A stretch of DNA of 60,716 bases. It comes from Vineibacter terrae (GTDB lineage: Bacteria; Pseudomonadota; Alphaproteobacteria; Reyranellales; Reyranellaceae). This document shows, in pieces, positions 49,841 through 59,057 of the stretch; positions within the stretch are counted from its first letter, which is position 1; each line of letters opens with the position of its first letter. Under the pieces are notes generated by a model, which had not been told where the DNA came from, ran no database searches, and worked only from the letters and a program-made list of their open reading frames with translations. A program made the position numbers and the translations under genes. The stretch spans positions 1 through 60,716 of the forward strand of contig NZ_VDUZ01000051.1 in the NCBI RefSeq assembly GCF_008039615.1. The letters are read 5' to 3'.

Positions 49841-50779
49841 ATGTCGAGAAGGTTTGCAATGGCGCGCGCCGTGGCGGTCGGGCTCGCCCTTGCATCGAGC
49901 CTGGCGCTGCCGTCCCTGGCGCAGTCCGGCACCGACGGCGCAGCGCCGAGCTGGAAGGCGCGCGCCATGACGAGCGTCAGCAAAGCGGGCTACGCTCAGG
50001 TCAACAAGCTCAAGCTCTACTATGAGATCCACGGCGCCGGCGAGCCGCTCGTGCTGCTGCATGGCGGGCTGGGGCTGGGCAGCATGTTCGGCGAGCTGCT
50101 GCCGGCGCTGGCCAGGACGCGACAGGTGATCGTCGTGGACCTGCAGGGCCATGGCCGCACGGCCGACATCGACCGGCCGCTGCGCTACGAGCTGATGGCC
50201 GACGACATCGCCGCCCTGGTCAAGGAGCTGGGCTTCGCGGCGGTCGACATCATGGGCTATTCGATGGGCGGCGGCGTGGCCCTGCGGACGGCGATCCAGC
50301 ACCCCGACATCATACGCCGGCTGGTGGTCGTCTCGGCACCATTCCGGCGCGACGGCTGGTACCCGGAGATCGTGGCCAGCATGCAGCAGCTGAGCAGCGC
50401 CGCGGCCGAGCAGTTGAAGCCGACGCCGATGTACCAGGCCTACGCCGCCGTCGCGCCACGGCCGGAACGCTTCGGCATGCTGCTCGACAAGATCGGCGAC
50501 ATGGCGCGACAGGATTACGACTGGTCCAGGGACGTCACGGCGATCAAGGCGCCGACGCTGCTGGCCTATGGCGATGCCGACGCCGTCTTCTCCAGCCATG
50601 CCGTGGCGTTCTTCGAGCTGCTGGGCGGCGGCAAGAAGGACGCCGGCTGGGACGGCGCCGGGATGTCGAAGGCACGGCTCGCCATCCTGCCCGGGCAGAC
50701 GCACTACAACGTCTTCATGTCGCCCCTGCTGGCGGCCACCGTCTCGCCGTTCCTCGATTCTCCCCTGCCGGCGAAGTGA
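49841..50779 (+). CDS. Alpha/beta hydrolase, exported
   Basis: A 312-residue alpha/beta-hydrolase. The start at 49841 (AGGAG upstream) gives a leader MSRRFAMARAVAVGLALASS with cleavage near SLAQS. The core has the oxyanion LHGGLGLGS, the nucleophile elbow GYSMGGG (Ser), a catalytic Asp near YGDADAVFSS and the His in LPGQTHYNVF. This is the typical esterase/lyase fold with undefined substrate. Its last base is shared with the start of the following MFS gene (TGATG), so the two are coupled and the hydrolase product may be the exported or detoxified compound. Confidence 0.88.
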   Translation: MSRRFAMARAVAVGLALASSLALPSLAQSGTDGAAPSWKARAMTSVSKAGYAQVNKLKLYYEIHGAGEPLVLLHGGLGLGSMFGELLPALARTRQVIVVDLQGHGRTADIDRPLRYELMADDIAALVKELGFAAVDIMGYSMGGGVALRTAIQHPDIIRRLVVVSAPFRRDGWYPEIVASMQQLSSAAAEQLKPTPMYQAYAAVAPRPERFGMLLDKIGDMARQDYDWSRDVTAIKAPTLLAYGDADAVFSSHAVAFFELLGGGKKDAGWDGAGMSKARLAILPGQTHYNVFMSPLLAATVSPFLDSPLPAK

Positions 50780-52317
50780 TGGCGCAGACGACAGCCGCAC
50801 GCGCATCGCGCCGGGACTGGGTCGGGCTTGCGGTGCTGATGCTGCCCTGCCTGCTCGTCTCCATGGACCTCACGGTGCTGAACCTCGCGGTGCCGCACCT
50901 CAGCGCCGACCTCAAGCCCAGCAGTGCCCAGCTGCTGTGGATCGTCGACATCTACGGCTTCCTGATCGCCGGGTGCCTCATCACCATGGGCACGCTGGGC
51001 GACCGTATCGGCCGGCGCCGCCTGCTGCTGGTCGGCGCGGCTGCGTTCGGGGCGGCCTCGGTGCTGGCGGCTTTCTCGACCAGCGCCGACATGCTGGTCG
51101 TCACGCGCGCCGTGCTCGGGATCGCCGGCGCGACGCTGATGCCGTCGACCCTGTCGCTGATCCGCAACATGTTCCATGACCCGGCGCAGCGCACACTGGC
51201 GATCGGGATCTGGACCACCAGCTTCTCGGTCGGAGGCGCGCTCGGCCCCCTGATCGGCGGCATGCTGCTGGAGCATTTCTGGTGGGGCTCCGTGCTTCTG
51301 GTGGCCGTGCCGCCGATGGTGCTGCTGCTGGCGCTGGGGCCATGGCTGCTGCCGGAATTCAGCGATCCCGGCCACCATCGCTACGACATCGCGAGCGCCC
51401 TGCTGTCGCTGGCCGCCGTGCTGGCCGTGGTCTACGGGATCAAGCGCATCGCCGAAGACGGTCCCGACTGGATCGCGGCCCTGTCGATCGCCGTCGGCGC
51501 ATCGATCGGCATCCTCTTCGTGCGCCGGCAGGCGCGCCTGCCCGAGCCGCTGATCGACCTTCGCCTGTTCCGGATACCGGCCTTCAGCGCAGCGCTGGGG
51601 ACGAACATGGCCGGCTTCCTCGCAATGTTCGGAATCTCCTTCCTCCTGGCGCAATACCTGCAGCTTGTCATCGGCCTGACGCCACTCCAGGCCGGCTTGT
51701 GGTCGGTGCCTTCGTCGGTCGGATACACCCTGGGCTCCATGCTGACGCCCTGGCTGGCCCGCCGGTTCAGCGCCGCCACCGTGGTCGGCGGCGGCCTGCT
51801 GGTCGCCGCTGTCGGCTTCGGCGCGCTGGCCGGGCTCGGCCACAGCCCGGGGCTGGCGCTGGTCGTGGCCGGGTCGGTCGTCTTCGCCGTCGGGCTGGCA
51901 CCGGTCTACATCCTGACGACCGACATGATCGTGGCCACCGCGCCGGCGGAGCGGGCCGGCGCGGCGTCGGCAATCTCCGAAACCGGCACGGAGCTGGGTG
52001 GTGCGCTGGGCATCGCTCTGCTCGGCAGCATCGCGACCGCAGCCTATCGCAGCGCAATGAGCCAGGCCGTCGCGACCGGCGGCATCCCGCCAGAGGTGAC
52101 GGAGACCGCACGCGCCACGCTCGGTGGCGCTCTCGCCGCGGCGAGCCGCCTGCCGCTCCCCGCCGGCGCCGACCTGCTGGCAACGGCGCGCGACGCTTTC
52201 ACGCACGCGCTGCAGACGGCATCGCTCATCAGCGCCGCCGTGATGATCGCAACGGCGGTCGTCGCCATGCTGGCGCTGCACCCCCGCCCATCCGCCGTGC
52301 CCGGTCAAGGGCTTTGA
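50779..52317 (+). CDS. MFS transporter, DHA2 family (14 helices)
   Basis: A 512-residue drug:H+ antiporter. Motif A appears in GTLGDRIGRRRLLLVGAAAF (from about residue 73), and the first helices have LLVSMDLTVLNLAVPHLSAD, diagnostic of DHA2 (QacA/SmvA-like) exporters. Fourteen hydrophobic segments are visible. It is coupled to the upstream hydrolase by a one-base overlap; GTG 50776 is an alternative start one codon earlier. The C-terminal periplasmic loop (QAVATGGIPPEVTETARATL) is typical. The substrate is unknown. Confidence 0.93.
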   Translation: MAQTTAARASRRDWVGLAVLMLPCLLVSMDLTVLNLAVPHLSADLKPSSAQLLWIVDIYGFLIAGCLITMGTLGDRIGRRRLLLVGAAAFGAASVLAAFSTSADMLVVTRAVLGIAGATLMPSTLSLIRNMFHDPAQRTLAIGIWTTSFSVGGALGPLIGGMLLEHFWWGSVLLVAVPPMVLLLALGPWLLPEFSDPGHHRYDIASALLSLAAVLAVVYGIKRIAEDGPDWIAALSIAVGASIGILFVRRQARLPEPLIDLRLFRIPAFSAALGTNMAGFLAMFGISFLLAQYLQLVIGLTPLQAGLWSVPSSVGYTLGSMLTPWLARRFSAATVVGGGLLVAAVGFGALAGLGHSPGLALVVAGSVVFAVGLAPVYILTTDMIVATAPAERAGAASAISETGTELGGALGIALLGSIATAAYRSAMSQAVATGGIPPEVTETARATLGGALAAASRLPLPAGADLLATARDAFTHALQTASLISAAVMIATAVVAMLALHPRPSAVPGQGL

Positions 52318-52393
52318 GCCCAAAACGGGTACTTGGACCTTTGACGTTCCAGGCAAAGCCGTACAGTTTGCCCCGATCGCGCTACTCTGACGT

Positions 52394-52630
52394 GTGGCGG
52401 AGGATGGATTGAAGACCTTTTACGTGGAGGCGGGCCACGAGGCCCGACACCGTGGCGTGTGGTACGGTCCCGGCATTCTGGTGATCCTGGAGGACGGCGA
52501 GGGCGTCGAGGTTTTCGCGGCGGCCAATGGCCGGCGTGGCGCCTGCATCGGCAGCTACACCTACATGCAGCTTGACGCAACATCACCGCCGCGCGGCTTG
52601 CGCGCCAACCTCATGCACGCGGCGGCCTGA
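52394..52630 (+). CDS. Small hypothetical protein
   Basis: A 78-residue protein (or 73 if TTG 52409, preceded by GGAGGA, is the start). The sequence YVEAGHEARHRGVWYGPGIL followed by VILEDGEGVEVFAAANGRRG looks like a small beta-barrel or -sandwich protein, but I do not recognise the family. It is transcribed in the same direction as the MFS gene with a 76-base gap. Coding-like base usage supports it being real. Confidence 0.5.
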   Translation: MAEDGLKTFYVEAGHEARHRGVWYGPGILVILEDGEGVEVFAAANGRRGACIGSYTYMQLDATSPPRGLRANLMHAAA

Positions 52631-52690
52631 GACGCACAGCAGCCATCATTTCCGGCAAAACTCCACGGGCGCTTCGGCGCCCTTCTTCTT

Positions 52691-53761
52691 TCAGGCTATC
52701 CCCAGCAGGCGTGCCGCCGTGCCACCCAGGATCGCGGCGCGTTCGGCGTCGCTCAACCCCGGCGTCGCCAGGATGTGGTCCACCGACGTGCTGGTCCAGG
52801 GATAGGGGTAGTCGGTGCCCATCACCACCTGCCCCGGCCCGGTCTCGGCGATGAGGTGCCGCAAGGCCTCGGGCGTGAAGACGATGGAATCGAAGTAGAG
52901 CTGCTTCAGGTACTCAGTGGGCGCCTTGCGGGGCAACGGCCCGCAGCGGTCGGGGAATGTCCGGCAGACCGCATCGGAGCGCGCGGCGTAGGACGGCAGG
53001 TAGCCGCCGCCATGGGCGGCGCAGATCTTGAGGCCGGGAAAACGGTCCAGCGTGCCCTCGAAGATCAGATGCGACAGGGCGATGGTGGTCTCGAGCGGAT
53101 TGCCGATGGTGTTCTCCAGCAGGCCGCTGCCCCTCAGCCGGCCGCTGGGCTCGAGCTCCCTGGTGCCCTGCGGATGGATGAAGACCAGCGCGCCCAGCGC
53201 CTCCGCCTTGGCCCAGAAGGGATGGAACCTCTCCGCCGCCAGCTCTTCGCCGTTGACGCTGCCGCCGATCGCCACGCCACGCAGGCCCAGCTTCCTGACG
53301 GCGGCTTCGAGCTGCTCGACGGCAAGCGCCGGATGCTGCAGCGCCACGCTGGCGAAGGCGACGAACCGGTCGGGCTCGGCGGCGCAGATCTCGGCCAGCT
53401 TCTCGTTCTGGATGGCGATGATGCGGGCGGCGACGTCGTGATCGACCCCGTACCAGTAGGGATTGATGCTCAGCGCCTCGACATCGATGCCCTGCTCGTC
53501 CATCGCCTGCAGGCGGCTGGCGGTGTCGGACATCAGCAGCGCCCGGGGCGCGACCTGCAGGCCCATCAGCGCCATCGCCTCGGGCACGGCGCAATGGGCA
53601 TGTATGTCCACCGTCCTCACCCGCCGGCCGCCGACCACCACCGCCCGGCGGCGCGCCGATGGCCGCCCGGCCGGCGCCGCGGGGACATCGGCCTGCAAGC
53701 TGCATCCGACAAACGCGATCCCGGCGGGTTGGCCGCCGCCAGCCTCTGTGCCGACATGCAT
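52691..53761 (-). CDS. Amidohydrolase family protein (ACMSD-like decarboxylase)
   Basis: A 356-residue amidohydrolase-2 protein. The metal site starts with VDIHAHCAVPEA (H-x-H). Next come VFIHPQGTRELEP (conserved His), CAAHGGGYLPSYAARSD (second His) and MGTDYPYPWTSTS (catalytic Asp). This is the ACMSD/5-carboxyvanillate-decarboxylase/salicylate-decarboxylase-like class. Start ATG 53761 has GGGAGA upstream. It is downstream of an ABC importer on the same strand with a 29-base gap, so the imported compound may be its substrate. A longer upstream open frame is not used. Confidence 0.87.
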   Translation of the reverse strand: MHVGTEAGGGQPAGIAFVGCSLQADVPAAPAGRPSARRRAVVVGGRRVRTVDIHAHCAVPEAMALMGLQVAPRALLMSDTASRLQAMDEQGIDVEALSINPYWYGVDHDVAARIIAIQNEKLAEICAAEPDRFVAFASVALQHPALAVEQLEAAVRKLGLRGVAIGGSVNGEELAAERFHPFWAKAEALGALVFIHPQGTRELEPSGRLRGSGLLENTIGNPLETTIALSHLIFEGTLDRFPGLKICAAHGGGYLPSYAARSDAVCRTFPDRCGPLPRKAPTEYLKQLYFDSIVFTPEALRHLIAETGPGQVVMGTDYPYPWTSTSVDHILATPGLSDAERAAILGGTAARLLGIA

Positions 53762-53790
53762 GGCGATCTCCCATGACGGCCGCGCCGCGC

Positions 53791-54885
53791 TCAGGCGGCC
53801 AGCAGCACGCAATGCTCGGGCGAGAACGACAACGTGGCCTCGGCCCCCTCATCCAGCAGATTGGTGGGCGGCCGCCGCACGATCAGGCTGCCGCAGGGAC
53901 AATCGACAATGTACTGCACGAAATCGCCGTGGAACATCCGCTGGCGCACCGTACCCCTGACATGATTGTCGCCGGGGCGGGCCTGCATGTCGATATAGGC
54001 GGTGCGCACCGCCACCTCGGTTTCGTCGCCGCGCACAGCATGCGGCGCGCTCACGCGCAGCGTGAGGCCGCCCTCGACCTCGAAGGCAAGCAGGCCGCCG
54101 TCCGACGACGCCGGATCCAGGCGGCCCTTGATGATGTTGGCCGAGCCCACGAAGTCGGCCACGAAGCGGCTGCGCGGGCTGTTGTAGATCTGCTCCGGCG
54201 AGCCGATCTGCTCGATCACGCCCTGGTTCATCACGATCACCCTGTCGGAGATCGCCAGCGCCTCCTCCTGATCATGGGTGACGTAGACCGACGTGATGTC
54301 CAGCCGCCGCTGCAGCTCGCGCAGCTCGACCCGCATCTCGGCCCGCAGCTTGGCGTCGAGATTGGATAGCGGCTCGTCGAACAGCACCACGGTCGGCGAG
54401 AAGGCGATGGCGCGCGCCAGCGCCACACGCTGCTGCTGGCCGCCTGAAAGCTTCGAGGCCGGCCGCCCGCCGAGATGGCGCATCTGCACCAGATCGAGCG
54501 CGCGCTCCACCGCGCGCGCGATCTCCTCGCGGCTCTGCTTGCGCACCCGCAGCCCGTAGGCGACGTTGTCGAACACGCTCATGTGCGGCCACACGGCGTA
54601 CGACTGGAACACCATGGAGACGCCGCGCTGCTCGGTCGGCACGTTGCGCCGCTCGCCGGCCGCATACATGGCCTGGCCATCGATGCGGATGCTGCCGGCC
54701 ATGGGCTGCTCCAGCCCGGCGATGGCGCGCAGGGTCGTGGTCTTGCCGCAGCCCGACGGTCCCAGCAAGGTCACGTGCTCGCCGCGGCCGACGGTGAAGC
54801 TCACGCCGTTGACCGCCACCGCCTCGCCGTAGCTCACCACGAGGTCGCTCACCTCGATGCGCGCGTCGCTCCTGCTCGCGTTCAC
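53791..54885 (-). CDS. ABC transporter ATP-binding protein, Fe(III)/polyamine class
   Basis: A 364-residue importer ATPase. Walker A is GPSGCGKTT, the Q-loop region VFQSYAVWPHMSVFDNVAYG, the ABC signature LSGGQQQRVALARA, Walker B VVLFDEPLSNLD and the H-loop VYVTHDQEEA. The C-terminal TOBE-like domain (RSRFVADFVGSANIIKGRLD onward) is of the CysA/PotA/FbpC type. GTG 54885 overlaps the permease stop by four bases (GTGA), fixing the start. It drives the two-in-one permease upstream. Confidence 0.94.
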   Translation of the reverse strand: MNASRSDARIEVSDLVVSYGEAVAVNGVSFTVGRGEHVTLLGPSGCGKTTTLRAIAGLEQPMAGSIRIDGQAMYAAGERRNVPTEQRGVSMVFQSYAVWPHMSVFDNVAYGLRVRKQSREEIARAVERALDLVQMRHLGGRPASKLSGGQQQRVALARAIAFSPTVVLFDEPLSNLDAKLRAEMRVELRELQRRLDITSVYVTHDQEEALAISDRVIVMNQGVIEQIGSPEQIYNSPRSRFVADFVGSANIIKGRLDPASSDGGLLAFEVEGGLTLRVSAPHAVRGDETEVAVRTAYIDMQARPGDNHVRGTVRQRMFHGDFVQYIVDCPCGSLIVRRPPTNLLDEGAEATLSFSPEHCVLLAA

Positions 54886-56579
54886 GTCAGCTCCCGGGTT
54901 ACGCCGCGCGTGAGCCGGAACAGGATGACCAGCGCCACGACCACCGTGAAAGTCTGGATCAGGGCCATCGCGGCCGTGAGCTCCGTGCCGCTGCTGGCCC
55001 AGGCGCTGACGATCGACGGCGCGATCACCTTGGCGTTCGGTCCCATGAGGAACACCGACGCGCCCAGCTCGCGCACGCAGGCCATGAAGATCAGCAGCCA
55101 CGCGGCAAGGATGCCGGGCTTCAGCAGCGGCAGCGTCACCGTGCGCATCTGATAGCCCCAGCCGGCGCCGCAGACCCGGGCGCATTCCTCCAGGCTCTTG
55201 TCGATCTGCAGCACGACACCGGCGAGCGAGCGCACGCCCAGCGGCAGCATCACCGTGAAGTAGGCCAGCGCCAGCAGCCATAGCGTGCCATAGAGCGGCA
55301 CCGGCATGTTCAGCCACGCCCACAACAGCGCGAGTCCGAACACCATGCGCGGCACCGCCTGCGGGAACATCACCAGGTATTCGACGGCGCCGCGCCCGAC
55401 GAGCTGCGAGCGGTAGATGATCCAGACCAGCACGGCCATCACCAGCACGCCCACCGAGGCCACGCCCAGGCCCAGCAGCAGGCTGTTGAACAGCGCCGTG
55501 CGCACCGGCCCCAGCGACAGTGCGGTGGCGTAGTTGGCCAGGGTGAACTGCGCCTGGTCCAGCAGCACGGTGGCGAAGCGCTGCAGGGAGGTCAGGATCA
55601 GGGCCGCCAGCGGCAGCACGACGGCCAGGAAGATGTAGGTGGCGCAGACGCCGAACAGCAGCCATGCCAGCCGCCCCATGTCCATCGGCCGCGGCCGGTA
55701 CGCCTTGCCCGTGATCGTGGCGTAGCTGCCGCGTTGCACGATCCAGCGATAGACACTCACCATGGCGAACATGACGGCGAACAGCGACAGGCCCATGGCC
55801 GCCGCCCGGCCATAGTCCGGCGGATAGCTGAGCGTGGCCTCCCAGATCGAGGTGGTGATCACGTAGATGCGGCCGGGGATGCCGATCACCAGGGCGGCGG
55901 CGAAGGATCCCAGCATCTCGGCGAACACGAACAGCGTCGCGCCGAGCACGCCCGGCAGGACCAGGGGCAACGTCACCGTCAGTGTCGTGCGCAGCTTGCT
56001 GGCACCGATCACGCGTGCCGACTCCTCGAGCGCCGGATCCATCGACTTCATCGAAGCGGCGATCATCACGAACGCCACCGTGCCCTCGAACAGCGCCATC
56101 ACCCAGGCGATGCCGAACATCGAGTAGATGTTGAACGGATCGCCGCGCCCGCCTGCCCATTGCCAGAGCTGATTGAAGAAGCCGCTCTTGGGGCCGGCCA
56201 GCACGCTCCACGCCAGCGCACCCACCAGCGGGGTCATGTAGTACGGCAGCTCCATCAGCCGCTCGAGCTTGTCGCGGCCAGGCACGTTGGTGCGGGTCAG
56301 GATCCAGGCCAGCGTGAAGCCTATGGCGATCGCCATGGCGGTCGCCATGATGGCGATGATCACCGTGTTGGTGAGGATGTGCAGATCCTCATCGAGGATG
56401 GCGAGATAGTTGTCCAGGCCGAGCGTCTCGGCCGGAAACGCCATCGGATCGCCAGTGTTGAACGATTCCTCGACCAGGAACAGCACCGGCAGCAGCACCA
56501 GGAAGCCGACGACCAGCAGGATCGCCGTCGTCACCAGCACCTGCGCGTTGAGGCGCCGGCGCAGCTCACCGATCCACAT
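54882..56579 (-). CDS. ABC transporter permease, FbpB-like double permease
   Basis: A 565-residue permease made of two fused half-permeases, with about 12 membrane helices. Two EAA loops, PALEESARVIGASKLRTTLT and KSLEECARVCGAGWGYQMRT, one per half, each dock an ATPase. This arrangement is typical of iron(III) and phosphonate-type importers (FbpB/ThiP-like). It follows the receptor gene after 12 bases. The substrate is not iron necessarily; many such systems carry organic anions. Confidence 0.93.
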   Translation of the reverse strand: MWIGELRRRLNAQVLVTTAILLVVGFLVLLPVLFLVEESFNTGDPMAFPAETLGLDNYLAILDEDLHILTNTVIIAIMATAMAIAIGFTLAWILTRTNVPGRDKLERLMELPYYMTPLVGALAWSVLAGPKSGFFNQLWQWAGGRGDPFNIYSMFGIAWVMALFEGTVAFVMIAASMKSMDPALEESARVIGASKLRTTLTVTLPLVLPGVLGATLFVFAEMLGSFAAALVIGIPGRIYVITTSIWEATLSYPPDYGRAAAMGLSLFAVMFAMVSVYRWIVQRGSYATITGKAYRPRPMDMGRLAWLLFGVCATYIFLAVVLPLAALILTSLQRFATVLLDQAQFTLANYATALSLGPVRTALFNSLLLGLGVASVGVLVMAVLVWIIYRSQLVGRGAVEYLVMFPQAVPRMVFGLALLWAWLNMPVPLYGTLWLLALAYFTVMLPLGVRSLAGVVLQIDKSLEECARVCGAGWGYQMRTVTLPLLKPGILAAWLLIFMACVRELGASVFLMGPNAKVIAPSIVSAWASSGTELTAAMALIQTFTVVVALVILFRLTRGVTRELT

Positions 56580-56591
56580 CGCCGGCCGGTC

Positions 56592-57665
56592 TCAGCGCCG
56601 GGCGCCGACGATGCGATCCCACTCCTTGGCGAATTGCGGCCGGTCCTTCTCGAAGGCGTTCCAGTCGTCCGGGACCAGCAGCTTCATCTCCTTGAGCGAC
56701 AGGCCGTTGCCCGGTGGCGGCACGTCCTCGCGCGGCGAGTGCAGCAGCAGCGCATCGGCGTAGGCCTTCTGGCCGACCGGCGAGAGGAACCAGTCCATCA
56801 GCAGCTCGGCGGCGTTGGGATGCGGGCCGTCCTTGATGATGCCCCAGGTCTGCGGCACCGTCGGCACGCCGGTCTGCGGAAAGACGAACGCCAGCGGCGC
56901 GCCCTTGGCCTTGAACTCGATATAGCCCGAATACTGGGCCCCCATGATGATCTTGTCCTGGCCGTCGATCAGCCTGCCGTATTGCTGGACATAGGAGTCG
57001 AAGGCGCGCGGCTTGATGGCTGCGAACTTCTTGAAGTAGTCCGCTCCCAGCAGCGGACGCAGCGTGTACCAGACACCGTGCTGCAGGCCCGAGTTGGAGA
57101 CCTTGACGTTGACGGCATCGGTCCATTTCGGGTCCAGCAGGTCTTCCCAGGTCTTGGGGGCCTCCGCGGCCGGCACGTTGTTGGGATTGTAGGCGATGCC
57201 GGCCATGATGATGGCGCCCCAGGTCCAGAACCCTTCCGGCTCGCTCTTGTACTCCTTCTTGAAGGCCGCCATCTCGGGCGACACGTACTGGCGGTAGCCG
57301 CCACGGCGCTGGAAGTCGAGCACCATGCCCATGTCGGAAATCTGCATCACATCGACGAGATAGGACTTGGCCTGGCGTTCCGACAACAGCTTGGCATAGA
57401 GCGCGCCGGCCTGCAGGCGGACATAGCTCGTCTTGATTTTCGGGAAGAGCTGCCGGAAAGCCGCCAGCAGCTTGACCTGCCCCTGCTCGGGGTCGGTGGA
57501 GTAGAGCACCACCTCGCCTTCCGCCTCGGCCTTCTCGACGTCGGCGCACGTCTTGAACCCGTCCATCTGACGCGGCTTGTCGCACAGCCGAGCCTGCGCC
57601 TGCGCGGCCGACCAGCTTGCGCAACCAAACGCAACCAACAGCACTCCCAGGATGCCGACTCTCAT
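56592..57665 (-). CDS. Extracellular solute-binding protein, Fe(III)-type ABC importer
   Basis: A 357-residue receptor. ATG 57665 gives a Sec leader MRVGILGVLLVAFGCASWSA with cleavage near AQAQA. The mature protein begins RLCDKPRQMDGFKTCADVEK, with Cys residues that may pair, followed by GEVVLYSTDPEQGQ typical of FbpA/AfuA-like receptors. PKTWEDLLDPKWTDAVNVKV and a C-terminal NAAELLMDWFLSPVGQKAYA are further family marks. The Tyr pair that coordinates Fe(III) in FbpA is not obvious, so a different ligand is likely. It heads the operon receptor, permease, ATPase, amidohydrolase. Confidence 0.9.
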   Translation of the reverse strand: MRVGILGVLLVAFGCASWSAAQAQARLCDKPRQMDGFKTCADVEKAEAEGEVVLYSTDPEQGQVKLLAAFRQLFPKIKTSYVRLQAGALYAKLLSERQAKSYLVDVMQISDMGMVLDFQRRGGYRQYVSPEMAAFKKEYKSEPEGFWTWGAIIMAGIAYNPNNVPAAEAPKTWEDLLDPKWTDAVNVKVSNSGLQHGVWYTLRPLLGADYFKKFAAIKPRAFDSYVQQYGRLIDGQDKIIMGAQYSGYIEFKAKGAPLAFVFPQTGVPTVPQTWGIIKDGPHPNAAELLMDWFLSPVGQKAYADALLLHSPREDVPPPGNGLSLKEMKLLVPDDWNAFEKDRPQFAKEWDRIVGARR

Positions 57666-57791
57666 GGCGTCTTCCCCAAATGCATGTCGTTGGAACGTGG
57701 ATTGGCGCGAAGCGTAGTCGCTTCCGTGCGGGCCTTCAATCGCCGATCGGCCGGCCCACCTTGAAGACAGAGCGATCGCATATGCCCCTAC

Positions 57792-57897
57792 CGTCATCCC
57801 GAGCGTAGCGAGGGATCTCCCGCGAATTGCGCACCGTGCGCCGTGCCGCAGGAGATCCCTCTCCTGAGCCTGTCGAAGGGGGCGCTCGGGATGACAG
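57792..57897. repeat. TCATCCCGAGCG repeat, copy with inserted TGTCGAAG unit
   Basis: The left arm CGTCATCCCGAGCGTAGCGA and GGGATCTCCCGCG equals copy 1 (23973-24062), and the right end GCTCGGGATGACAG matches its mirror arm. Between them the arm is interrupted by CTCCTGAGCCTGTCGAAGGG, a piece of the TTCATGG/GTCGAA repeat family. Two repeat families are thus nested. The word GCGATCGCATATG precedes it. Confidence 0.85.
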
Positions 57898-57917
57898 CGA
57901 GGTCAGATGCGACCGTC

Positions 57918-58991
57918 CTAGCCCGTCCCCAGCCGGGCGTGAACGAGGGGCATCACATCCCGGGCGACGCGCTCGAGGTTGTCGACGGCCTGGCGCAGCG
58001 TCATGCCCGGCAGCCGCGGCTGGAAGATGAGATGGTCGAGCTTCAGGCGCCGCTGCCAGACGGCGATCTTCTCGGCAACGTCATCGGGTGGCCCGAGGAA
58101 CCAGCGGTCCTGCATGAAGGCTTCCGACATGTAGTACGGGTGGTCGGCGGTGAGCGGCCGACGCTCGCCGGTCTGCGGATCGCGATACGTCTGACCCGTC
58201 CGTTCCGGCGCATATTGCACGCGATAGACGTGATCGAGATAGGGACGCTGCCGCTCGATCGCATCCGCCACCGAGTCGCCGACCAGGATCTCACGGATGA
58301 GCGCATGCGGCAGCTGCGCTCCACCCTGCCGCGTCGTCTCCTCGTCGAACGACTCGACCTGCCGCGCCGTGTGCTCAAGCTCGGTGAGCGGCGCGATCAT
58401 GAGGCCGGCACGATAGCGCACCGCCCGCGCCCGCGACGCCGGCGCGGCCGCCCCGATCCATAGCGGCGGCGTGCCCGGACGCACGGGCGGCGGGCGCAGG
58501 ACACCGACGCTCACGGTGTAGACTTGGCCGCCGTAGTCGAACGGCTCGCCGCGCCAGGCGAGCTGCAGGACGTCGAGCGCCTCCTCGAAGGCGCGCGTGC
58601 GGCGGGCATACGGCAGGCCGAACATCGCGAACTCGGCCGGCCGATAGCCCTGCCCAAGGCCGATCTCGACACGGCCACCGGACAGGTTGTCGAGCACGGC
58701 CAGATCCTCGGCCAGCCGCAGCGGATGACCGTGCAGCGGTGCCAGCGCGACGCTCTGGCCGATCCGGCAGCGGGGCGCTGCGACGGCAAGCGCGGCGCCG
58801 GCGACCACCGGCGACGGGCAATAGCCGTCCGCCTCGCCATGATGCTCGCTGACCCAGATCGTCCGGACACCAAGACGGTCGGCCTCTGCCGCCATCTCGA
58901 TGCCTTCACGGTAGGCCTTGTCCCAGCTTTCGCCCAATGCGCGATGCACCTGGAAGCTCAATGAGATGCCGAGCCTGGGTAGCGGTGTCAT
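57918..58991 (-). CDS. LLM class flavin-dependent oxidoreductase
   Basis: A 357-residue luciferase-like monooxygenase. The N-terminal barrel strand LGISLSFQVHRALG, VSEHHGEADGYCPSPVVAGA, the phosphate/flavin segment LSGGRVEIGLGQGYRPAEFA and the C-terminal LGPPDDVAEKIAVWQRRLKL are family landmarks. It would use FMNH2 (or F420) and O2 on an unknown substrate. The start is ATG 58991; a much longer antisense-type frame upstream overlaps the amidase and is discarded. It is divergent from the amidase with 66 bases between starts, which suggests a shared regulation. Confidence 0.9.
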   Translation of the reverse strand: MTPLPRLGISLSFQVHRALGESWDKAYREGIEMAAEADRLGVRTIWVSEHHGEADGYCPSPVVAGAALAVAAPRCRIGQSVALAPLHGHPLRLAEDLAVLDNLSGGRVEIGLGQGYRPAEFAMFGLPYARRTRAFEEALDVLQLAWRGEPFDYGGQVYTVSVGVLRPPPVRPGTPPLWIGAAAPASRARAVRYRAGLMIAPLTELEHTARQVESFDEETTRQGGAQLPHALIREILVGDSVADAIERQRPYLDHVYRVQYAPERTGQTYRDPQTGERRPLTADHPYYMSEAFMQDRWFLGPPDDVAEKIAVWQRRLKLDHLIFQPRLPGMTLRQAVDNLERVARDVMPLVHARLGTG

Positions 58992-59057
58992 GGATTCTCC
59001 CTGTCGACGCGACGCGATGCGGCTACGATAGCGGCTGCGACAGCCAGGAGTTCTGCC